Source: DATMNI01 sp035570275 (GTDB lineage Bacteria > Acidobacteriota > Terriglobia > Bryobacterales > Bryobacteraceae). Taken from it: 6,682 bases of DNA. Each line of letters opens with the position of its first letter. The stretch's first letter is position 1. The notes under the pieces were generated by a model. That model saw only the letters and a program-made list of their open reading frames with translations. It was not told the origin of the DNA and made no database searches. This document shows, piece by piece, positions 1-5,814 of the stretch. Made by a program: the position numbers and the translations under genes. Where the stretch lies: assembly GCA_035570275.1 (NCBI GenBank), contig DATMNI010000310.1, positions 1 through 6,682 of the forward strand, read 5' to 3'.

Positions 1-414
1 CTCGTCGCCAAGCGCCTGCCAAAATGGGCCAGACTGGGTTGCCGACGGGATCGGGATTGATAAACCGGCTTTTCCAGAAAGTGCGTCCGGCGACACCCAA
101 ACCAATTGTCCGTGTAGTCGATGCGCGAATGTGGTCATCGAGACCGGTCCCGAGCTGAACACGCTGGCCCAAGGCGTGCGTTAGGCGGAAGGAGTCAGCT
201 GGTCGAGATCGTGTCCGGATGGCCGACCATTCAGGAGTTGAGCGGACGCTACCGCGTTTCCTGTTCCTCATCTGCTGAGATTTCCCGGAAGCGGGGAACT
301 TGGGAGTGGCGACAACGACTTACTGGCACTAATCCGTTCCGTGGTCCACTAGCCGGCATGATTGAATGCCGACACAGCTCAATTCCCATGTCCTTCCGTC
401 GTCGCCGCCGCGAA
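1..414. other. Unassigned region downstream of the operon
   Basis: I recognise no gene in this stretch. Several frames are open to the window edge. On the plus strand one frame runs from the edge to a TAG at 182-184 (about 60 codons, including a short CPCSRC stretch), and could be the tail of a gene convergent with the operon. On the minus strand an ATG at 271-269 opens about 90 codons to the edge; its start is very Arg-rich and looks non-coding. A third frame on the plus strand stops near 158. These overlap each other, so at most one can be real, and none matches a family I know. The only structure I see is the weak hairpin at 352-373. Confidence 0.4.
352..373 (-). terminator. Possible 3'-end hairpin after the DUF1479 gene
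   Basis: On the minus-strand transcript GUCGGCAU pairs with AUGCCGGC around a 6-nt loop: 8 bp including one G-U wobble. It begins about 40 nt after the TAG of the DUF1479 gene. No U-run follows, so it is not a classical Rho-independent terminator. It could be a 3'-end stabilising hairpin, or chance. Confidence 0.3.
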
Positions 415-1740
415 CTACAACGGACGGAGGCCCATCTGGCTTCTGCCGAGCGGCGTGAGATCCGCTTCTGTCGCGCGGCCACGGAAATCCACCTCAAAGT
501 TGTCGGCCGCGAAATCGGGTGGCGTCTTGCCGGACAGAAAAGCCGCGGCCTGTTGGGCCAGGTACGCGCTGTTCTTCGCGCATCCGACCGTTGCGCCGAT
601 ATACATGACATTGCTGTAGCCACTACCGTTATGCTCGTTCTCGACGGCATGGACCACGTCCGGATGCCAGAACACGGTGTCGCCCGGTTGCATCAGAGGA
701 ATGGGTGTCAGCGCGTCGAGCAGCAGGGCATGCCATTCCGGTTCAACGGAGAGAGCACGCCCCGGTTGAGCGCCGCACAACTCTGTTTCCGGAACATCGT
801 CCTGCAGGGCCCGCAGCAGGATGTACGGCATACTCCGGGCAATTGGGATCAATCGCAGCGTGCCGTCTCCCTGACCCTGCCGAGTCAGCGCCGTCCAGCC
901 CTGGAAGGTCCGAAACATGGAACAGACCGCGGGGGACGGGAACTCCTCGGCTTCCGGCCGGAAGGCTGCATCGAAGGCGTCATACTCTTGCAGATCGCCC
1001 GAGAAGACGTGGCGGTACACGCTTCGATAACTCGGCGCCAGCCACCGCTCAACCGATCCACCGTCTACATGAGGCGAGAGGCCGAGCGAACTGGCTCCCG
1101 GCGGGCGTCTGCGGATACGGTCGGCGTACGCCGGCGCCTGATCCGGGTCGATATGGCGACGGCCCTCGCTCTGGGCCACCCACAGCCGGTTGAGAAACAC
1201 GCGGACCCGGGTGAGAGACTCCGCTTGCCTTGCCTGAACCTGGGGACGTGACCAATAGATGCCGTAGATCTGAGGTTTCGCCGCGGCCAAATTGCCGAAG
1301 TAGTTGTCCTCGGCGGCATTCGCGAGCTTCTCGGTCAGCCCGTTCTCTTCGACGTATCTGCCGATTTCGTCGTCCCACGCGCGCGCCTGTTCCGGCGCGA
1401 AGGTCTCGCGAATGACGCATGCGCCGCGATCCCTGATCTGCGAAATCATCGCGGGGGACACGGTGCCGGCCGCGATATCGGAGTAATGAAGAACGGGAAC
1501 GACTGTCTCGGCCCCTTCCCGTTCCTTCACGATTTCGGCCACGCTGTAGCGCATCTCGTTTTCGATTTTCTGAAACACAGTTGCGTAGCAGGGAAGCTCC
1601 CGGCGCAGCTTTTCCTTGGCTTCCCGAATCGCCTCGGGCAGATTCTCAACCAGTTTCTCAACCTGGAGCTTCATAGTTTTCGTAGCGTGCTCGATCGCAA
1701 TGTGATTTGGACCCGCGGTCTTCGGCAGATTGCTAGACAT
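415..1740 (-). CDS. DUF1479 (YbiU-like) Fe(II)/2OG oxygenase-fold protein
   Basis: A 441-residue protein that closely resembles E. coli YbiU (about 420 aa, DUF1479). Shared stretches include DNYFGNLAAAKPQIYGIYWS (146-165), the FLNRLW segment (182-187), ADRIRRRPPG (206-215) and FRTFQGWTAL (276-285). The family is placed in the clavaminate-synthase-like/Fe(II)-2-oxoglutarate oxygenase fold. Candidate iron ligands are the HxD at H224/D226 and the distal H364 in DVVHAV, so the facial triad looks intact. The substrate is unknown. There is no signal peptide, so it should be cytoplasmic, unlike its two exported operon partners. The ATG at 1740 overlaps the end of the DUF1552 gene by 8 bp, which favours translational coupling; I see no good Shine-Dalgarno. 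An internal ATG at 1674 (M23) is where YbiU-like homology begins and where a repeat shared with the DUF1592 gene starts, so it is a serious alternative start. Stop TAG at 417-415. Confidence 0.88.
   Translation of the reverse strand: MSSNLPKTAGPNHIAIEHATKTMKLQVEKLVENLPEAIREAKEKLRRELPCYATVFQKIENEMRYSVAEIVKEREGAETVVPVLHYSDIAAGTVSPAMISQIRDRGACVIRETFAPEQARAWDDEIGRYVEENGLTEKLANAAEDNYFGNLAAAKPQIYGIYWSRPQVQARQAESLTRVRVFLNRLWVAQSEGRRHIDPDQAPAYADRIRRRPPGASSLGLSPHVDGGSVERWLAPSYRSVYRHVFSGDLQEYDAFDAAFRPEAEEFPSPAVCSMFRTFQGWTALTRQGQGDGTLRLIPIARSMPYILLRALQDDVPETELCGAQPGRALSVEPEWHALLLDALTPIPLMQPGDTVFWHPDVVHAVENEHNGSGYSNVMYIGATVGCAKNSAYLAQQAAAFLSGKTPPDFAADNFEVDFRGRATEADLTPLGRSQMGLRPL
1624..1680 (-). repeat. 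Direct repeat copy A (5' end of DUF1479 gene)
   Basis: This segment spans the internal ATG at 1674 and the following codons of the DUF1479 gene. It aligns with 5575-5619 at the start of the DUF1592 gene. By hand count 38 of 45 aligned bases match, with one 12-base gap. The match includes about six bases upstream of each ATG. Copy A carries the extra 12 bases as a tandem duplication (GTTGAGAAACTG then GTTGAGAATCTG), encoding VEKL-VENL where copy B has a single VENL. The encoded peptides are MKLQVEKLVENLPEAIREA here and MAFQVENLPEAIRRA in copy B. Confidence 0.8.
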
Positions 1741-3070
1741 CGGCCAGGTTATTCGTCTCGCCGGTGCTGTCTCCCAGCTTCTCGGTGTGCACTCCCATTT
1801 TGTCCAGCATCGAGAGATAGAGATTCGTCATCGGGGTTTCCGGATAGACAATATGCCGCCCTGGTTTCAAACTACCGTCGCCGCGCCCCACCAGTACCAC
1901 CGGCAGGTTCGTATGAATGTGACTGTTGCCTTCGCTGATACTGCTGCCATACACCACCATGGAATGGTCGAGCAGAGTTCCATCGCCATCGGGAATCGCT
2001 TTGGCTTTCTGAAGGAAGTGTGCGAACTGCTCGATGTGATGGCAATTGATCTGCGTAACCTTCTCGATCATGTCCGGGTTATTCCGGTGATGAGTGAGCG
2101 GATGGTGCGGGTCGGAAAAACCTAGTTCCGGATAGGATCGCGTACTGCTCTCTTTGCTGTAGATCAGCGTGGCGATGCGCGTGATATCGGCGCGGAACGC
2201 TGTCAGCATAAGATCGTTCATGAGCCGCGCGTGTTCCACGAATGTAGTCGGGACCCCTTCGGGCTTCTCGATATCCCGGCCGGCTTCCTGATCGCTGGCA
2301 GAAACCGCAATTCGCCCTTCAATGTCCCGTATCGAGGAAAAATACTCGTCGATCTTGTGCCGGTCCGAAGGGCCGACTTCGCCCATGAGCTGCCGCGTCC
2401 GGCTGGTGACCGTGTCCAGGATGCTCTTGCGGTCTTCTTCAATGCCGGCCCGGGCCTGGGGGTCGTTGTTCCCGGCCAGAGTGCCGAAGAGCCGCTCGAA
2501 AACCAGCCGCGGATTTGTCTCCGGGGGATTCGGCGTGGAGGGCCCTCTCCAGGACATGCTGTTGATGTAGGCGCAACTATACCCGGAGTCGCAACTCCCG
2601 ACTGTGCGCGAGACTTCGCACCCTAATTCGAGAGACCGCAAACGGGTTTTCCCGCCGAGCGCCTGCGCGGCGACCTGGTCGACCGAAATGCCGACCTCGA
2701 TATCGGCGCTGGTGGTCCGCTTCGGAGTGACTCCCGTCAGGAACGTGGCGGCGGCCCGTGCATGGTCGCCGGCTGATCCCTCCCCCGTGCGATGGGCCAG
2801 GCCGGTCAGAACGAGCAGGTCTTCGCGAAACGGTTCGAGAGCCTTAAGGACCCGCGGGAACTCGAAGCTCCGCCCGTCCGCCGCCGGGGTCCACTGGTTC
2901 ATAATGATGCCATTGGGCACGTACACAAAAGCCATGCGCACAGGCGCTTTCGTGGCTGCGGCCGGTGCGAAAGCCGGCATCATCGCATCCAGAAACGGCA
3001 GTGCGATGGTCGCGCCTGCGCCCTTCAGAAAACTCCTGCGCGGAATATGCTTCCGGGTTACGAATGTCAT
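1733..3070 (-). CDS. DUF1552 protein, Tat-exported
   Basis: A 445-residue DUF1552 family protein of normal length. The N-terminus carries a twin-arginine signal: RRSFLK at residues 11-16, then a hydrophobic stretch and an Ala-rich region ending near residue 40. It is probably exported folded through Tat. Family-typical segments are MAFVYVPNGI (46-55), SGYSCAYINSMSWR (162-175), the PPETNPRLVFERLFG stretch (182-196) and SSISEGNSHIHTNLPVVL (376-393). His-rich positions (H322/H323, H327/H328, H344/H345, H384, H386) and C151, C160 and C166 are possible metal or disulfide residues, by inference. DUF1552 proteins are often linked to the sulfatase-like DUF1501 group and are usually encoded beside DUF1592 cytochromes, as here; no biochemical role is established that I know of. 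The ATG overlaps the upstream TGA (ATGA, 3070-3067), and AGAGGAG lies 10 nt upstream (3087-3081), so the start is well supported. Confidence 0.9.
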   Translation of the reverse strand: MTFVTRKHIPRRSFLKGAGATIALPFLDAMMPAFAPAAATKAPVRMAFVYVPNGIIMNQWTPAADGRSFEFPRVLKALEPFREDLLVLTGLAHRTGEGSAGDHARAAATFLTGVTPKRTTSADIEVGISVDQVAAQALGGKTRLRSLELGCEVSRTVGSCDSGYSCAYINSMSWRGPSTPNPPETNPRLVFERLFGTLAGNNDPQARAGIEEDRKSILDTVTSRTRQLMGEVGPSDRHKIDEYFSSIRDIEGRIAVSASDQEAGRDIEKPEGVPTTFVEHARLMNDLMLTAFRADITRIATLIYSKESSTRSYPELGFSDPHHPLTHHRNNPDMIEKVTQINCHHIEQFAHFLQKAKAIPDGDGTLLDHSMVVYGSSISEGNSHIHTNLPVVLVGRGDGSLKPGRHIVYPETPMTNLYLSMLDKMGVHTEKLGDSTGETNNLADV

Positions 3071-5613
3071 TGCGCTGCTGCTCCTCTCTGCATCTGAAAT
3101 GGAAAACTGTTTACGATCTCCAGCACCAGGCTGGAAAGACGGTAGTCCGTGGCCGGTAAACGCCGCACGATCTCGCTGATGACAGGGCGATCATAACTCT
3201 CCATGCCGCGCCCGAGCGCGTAGATAAGCAGCTTTGAGGCCATGCCGTTCGCAAATGCCTCCCTGTCGCCGCGGAGAATAGCCTTGAGGCCGTTTGCCCC
3301 CCGGAAGGTTCGGCCGTCGGGAAGCACGCCCGACGAATCAATCGCAACGTTGCCGTCCTTATCGCGCCACGATCCCACCGCATCATAATTCTCCAGGCCA
3401 AAGCCCAGCGGATCCATGCGTGTATGGCACGAGGCGCAAACAGGATTCGCCCGGTGCTGCTCCAGTTGCTGCCGCAATGATACCGACGAGCCTACCGCGG
3501 CATCGTTCAGGCTGGGCACGTTCGGCGGTGGAGGCGGGGGCGGAGCGTTGAGAAAATTCTCCAGCACCCATTTACCCCGCAGAACGGGAGAAGTGCGTGT
3601 AGCGTACGAAGAGACCGTCAGGACGCTGCCTTGCGTCAGCACGCCGCCGCGGTTGGTTCCTGTAAGGTCTACTTTCCGGAATGCCGTTCCCTTTACTCCC
3701 GGAATGCCGTAATGAGCGGCCAGGCGCTCGTTGAGAAATGTGTACTTGCCATCTATGAGATCCAGGATGCTGCCGTCGTTGTGAAGCAGATTCCGGATGA
3801 ACAGCTCGGTTTCCTGCTTCATCGAATCCCGCAGGTAATCGTCGAAGTCCGGAAAGCGGTCCCGGTCCGGCGTAATCGATTCCAGCCGCCGAACCTCGAG
3901 CCACTCACCCGCAAAGTTGTCCGCCAGTGCGCTTGATTTAGGGTCGGCGAGCATACGCTTCACTTCAGCCCTGAGCACGTCCGGCTGCCTCAAAGATCCT
4001 TCAGCCGCGCGGCTCATCAGCCCCGCATCCGGCATGCTGCTCCAGAGGAAGTAGGAAAGGCGCGAGGCAAGCTCGTAATCCGTGATGCGTTGCGGCTCGC
4101 CGCCGGAAGCGGCGCTCTTCTCGATGCGAAACAGGAAATCGGGCGATACCAGAATGGCCCGGAGCCCCACGGAAACCCCGTGTTCGAAAGACCCGCTGCG
4201 CCGTTCGGCGCTTTCGGCAATAGTCAAAAATGGTTCAGTTTCGCCAGCCGCGAGAGGACGCCGGAACGCGCGGGTCGCCAGATCGGAGATGATTTTACGC
4301 ATGCATGCGGGCTGGCTGGCTTGGTTCGAATAGTTGCAGGTGAAAATCCTCTGCATGCTTTCGGCCGACGGAGCCTTTGTGTAGTCATAGGGGCCAACGA
4401 TTTCGAACTCGTTAACGGACAGGCCGTTCCACGTCGGGTGCTCGGCCTGCCGCCTGGCCTTTTCGGCGGCGATTCGCCGCTCCTCGATCTTGCCCGGGCG
4501 ATTGTCAACCGGACCGCTGGCGGCGGCAGCAGCCGGGGCGAAATTCCGCTGGGGCTCGGGCAGTTTGGAAGGGTTCGGACCCCCATACTTCGCCGGCAGG
4601 CCATCGAACTGCCGGGGAAACGCCACCACGAATTCATGCGTACCGGCTGACAGTTTCAGGCGCAACTCCCAGGCGTCGGGGCGGCGCTCGAAGCCGGACA
4701 AACCAACGTCGGCCACGTCGAACGTCTTCACAATCCTGCCATCCACCCAAAACTCGCATTGAGTCGGCTCCGATCCGGCGGGGCGGGTACCGGCACCCGT
4801 GATCTTGAAAACATACCCGGCGGTAACCGGCAACTGGTAACTCAGGTGATACGATCCGGGCTGCGACAATCCCGTTACGTCATAGTCCGACATCGAGTAG
4901 TAGGCGGGTTTCGTGATCGGCACGTAGCTGGTGGTTTCCATGCGTCGCGGTATGGCCACGTCGATGCGCACGGGCTCCGGTTTCAGGTCGGGGCCGAATA
5001 TTGCCGCGTTGGCGATTTTCTCCGCTGCCGCGATATATTTCTCCATCAGCAGAGGAGAGATGGAGAGCGAATCGGCAATGTTATCGAATCCGTAGACGGC
5101 ATCGTCCTGCGGAAAGTCATCCGCCGGATGCATATCCACTCCCAGCAGGTCGCGAATGGTGTTGTTATATTCCGCGCGGTTCAGCCGGTGTGGCGCGATG
5201 TGTCCTGGATCGGGCCCGGTCGCCGCGGCACTGGCTCCGAACGCGTCTTCCAGCTTTTTGATGACAGCCCGTAGTTCCGCCTCATTGGGCCGCGGCCTGC
5301 CAGCCGGGGGCATCTGCCCCGACTTCAGCTTGGTCAGGATCTTTTCCCACAAAATCCGGTCATCCGGGATGGGGGTGCGGCTGGCCACAGCCGCCAGATC
5401 CAAACCCGCCATTCTTGCCTGCGAATTGTGACAGGTATAGCAATTGCCGGAGATAAACGGCCGCAAAGAATTTGCCAGGTCCACTGGCACGGAACCGGAA
5501 GGTGGTGTTTGGGAAATACCGAAGGGCGCGGCGCAAAACAGAATCAGGCTCAGCCGCGGCATTTTCATCGCCCGCCGAATCGCTTCGGGAAGATTCTCGA
5601 CCTGGAACGCCAT
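3067..5613 (-). CDS. DUF1592/PSD-type di-heme c-type cytochrome protein
   Basis: About 848 residues from the chosen ATG; numbering below is from a GTG four codons upstream at 5625. Domains in order: a signal-like hydrophobic segment (about 24-37); PSCyt1 with heme motif CYTCH (62-66) and likely axial Met in GQMPP (M105); DUF1587 (about 143-208, HRLNRAEYNNTIRDLLG); a beta-rich segment (about 215-345) resembling carbohydrate-binding or PA14-like modules; DUF1595 (about 427-490, with C430 and C441); DUF1592 (about 515-650); DUF1588/PSCyt3 with a proline run (695-701) and second heme motif CASCH (730-734); and DUF1585 (about 770-845). It is probably a periplasmic or envelope redox protein; substrate unknown. 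I chose the ATG at 5613 because AGGAG (5629-5625) lies 11 nt upstream; the GTG at 5625 overlaps that site. An ATG at 5568 would give a shorter, more typical signal peptide, because residues 5-19 copy the start of the DUF1479 protein. It is the first gene of the operon and overlaps the DUF1552 start by 4 bp. Confidence 0.92.
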   Translation of the reverse strand: MAFQVENLPEAIRRAMKMPRLSLILFCAAPFGISQTPPSGSVPVDLANSLRPFISGNCYTCHNSQARMAGLDLAAVASRTPIPDDRILWEKILTKLKSGQMPPAGRPRPNEAELRAVIKKLEDAFGASAAATGPDPGHIAPHRLNRAEYNNTIRDLLGVDMHPADDFPQDDAVYGFDNIADSLSISPLLMEKYIAAAEKIANAAIFGPDLKPEPVRIDVAIPRRMETTSYVPITKPAYYSMSDYDVTGLSQPGSYHLSYQLPVTAGYVFKITGAGTRPAGSEPTQCEFWVDGRIVKTFDVADVGLSGFERRPDAWELRLKLSAGTHEFVVAFPRQFDGLPAKYGGPNPSKLPEPQRNFAPAAAAASGPVDNRPGKIEERRIAAEKARRQAEHPTWNGLSVNEFEIVGPYDYTKAPSAESMQRIFTCNYSNQASQPACMRKIISDLATRAFRRPLAAGETEPFLTIAESAERRSGSFEHGVSVGLRAILVSPDFLFRIEKSAASGGEPQRITDYELASRLSYFLWSSMPDAGLMSRAAEGSLRQPDVLRAEVKRMLADPKSSALADNFAGEWLEVRRLESITPDRDRFPDFDDYLRDSMKQETELFIRNLLHNDGSILDLIDGKYTFLNERLAAHYGIPGVKGTAFRKVDLTGTNRGGVLTQGSVLTVSSYATRTSPVLRGKWVLENFLNAPPPPPPPNVPSLNDAAVGSSVSLRQQLEQHRANPVCASCHTRMDPLGFGLENYDAVGSWRDKDGNVAIDSSGVLPDGRTFRGANGLKAILRGDREAFANGMASKLLIYALGRGMESYDRPVISEIVRRLPATDYRLSSLVLEIVNSFPFQMQRGAAAQ

Positions 5614-5619
5614 AGTTCT
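5575..5619 (-). repeat. Direct repeat copy B (5' end of DUF1592 gene)
   Basis: This is the partner of copy A at 1624-1680, in the same orientation. It covers the AACTATG context of the chosen start and the codons for MAFQVENLPEAIRRA. This peptide is unrelated to the Sec signal that follows at MKMPRLSLILF, and it looks like a transplanted DUF1479 gene start fused in frame to the cytochrome's signal peptide. The two copies bracket the DUF1592-DUF1552 pair, about 3.9 kb apart. Confidence 0.8.
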
Positions 5620-5624
5620 TTGCA

Positions 5625-5629
5625 CTCCT
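5625..5629 (-). promoter_or_regulatory. Shine-Dalgarno site supporting the ATG at 5613
   Basis: AGGAG on the minus strand ends 11 nt before the ATG at 5613. The last G is also the first base of the in-frame GTG at 5625, so the site can serve the ATG but not that GTG. The spacing is slightly long. Confidence 0.5.
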
Positions 5630-5660
5630 GTCTTTGCCCACCTGGGTAATTTTGGAGAAG

Positions 5661-5689
5661 CCGGAACCGCCGAACCAGTCGGCTTCCGG
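5661..5689 (-). promoter_or_regulatory. Imperfect inverted repeat / stem-loop upstream of the operon
   Basis: Plus-strand order is CCGGAA-cc-GCCGA, loop ACCAG, then TCGGC-TTCCGG. This makes 11 paired bases with a 2-nt bulge and a 5-nt loop. The structure ends about 48 bp before the ATG at 5613. It could be an operator or, if transcribed, a hairpin in the operon leader. No T-run follows on either strand, so it is not a standard terminator. Confidence 0.45.
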
Positions 5690-5739
5690 TGGACCGTATG
5701 ATCGATCTTAAACTGCGCGAAGAGTGCGAGCTACTCCGG

Positions 5740-5769
5740 ATTCGGCCAGGAAATGGTACTATTCGGACA
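5740..5769 (+). promoter_or_regulatory. Candidate AraC-type half-site pair
   Basis: ATTCGGnCA occurs at 5740-5748 and again at 5761-5769, start to start 21 bp apart, which is two helical turns. Tandem half-sites at about this spacing are typical of AraC-family operators. The pair lies 46-75 bp upstream of the regulator gene and flanks its weak -10 candidate, which would suit autoregulation. ATTCGG is not rare in this window, so this could be chance. Confidence 0.3.
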
Positions 5770-5814
5770 AACAAACGGCTGACTGTGTCCAAAATCAGGT
5801 AGCCGATTCAAAGG

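Larger units (their letters stand above)
5614..5814. promoter_or_regulatory. Divergent intergenic control region
   Basis: About 200 bp separate the operon's first ATG from the regulator's ATG, and the two genes are transcribed away from each other, so both promoters should lie here. I see no convincing sigma-70 promoter on either strand. The best but weak -10 candidates are TACTAT (5757-5762, plus strand) and TAAGAT (minus strand, near 5705-5710). The region also holds a bulged stem-loop (5661-5689) and a pair of direct repeats (5740-5769). Divergent placement of an AraC-type gene suggests that it controls the operon; this is inference. Confidence 0.55.

Noticed and set aside
121..1251. Long plus-strand open frame (376 codons) opposite the DUF1479 gene
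   Set aside because: It lies antisense to a gene with clear family homology, is Arg-rich with no recognisable motif, and is the expected antisense shadow in GC-rich coding DNA.
3531..3545. G-rich run on the plus strand
   Set aside because: It is the complement of the proline codons in the PPPPPPP stretch that commonly precedes the second heme domain in this family, so it is explained by protein sequence.
3676..3710. 12-bp direct repeat CCGGAATGCCGT, two copies 23 bp apart
   Set aside because: Both copies lie in conserved DUF1592-gene coding sequence and are read in different frames (GIPG and GTAFRK), so chance similarity is the simplest explanation.
4298..4309. 12-bp palindrome CGCATGCATGCG
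   Set aside because: Short, built from an alternating GCAT pattern, and inside conserved codons (ACMRK); expected at low frequency by chance.
5811..5814. AAGG directly before the regulator ATG as a Shine-Dalgarno
   Set aside because: There is no spacer between it and the start codon, so it cannot position a ribosome on this ATG in the usual way.
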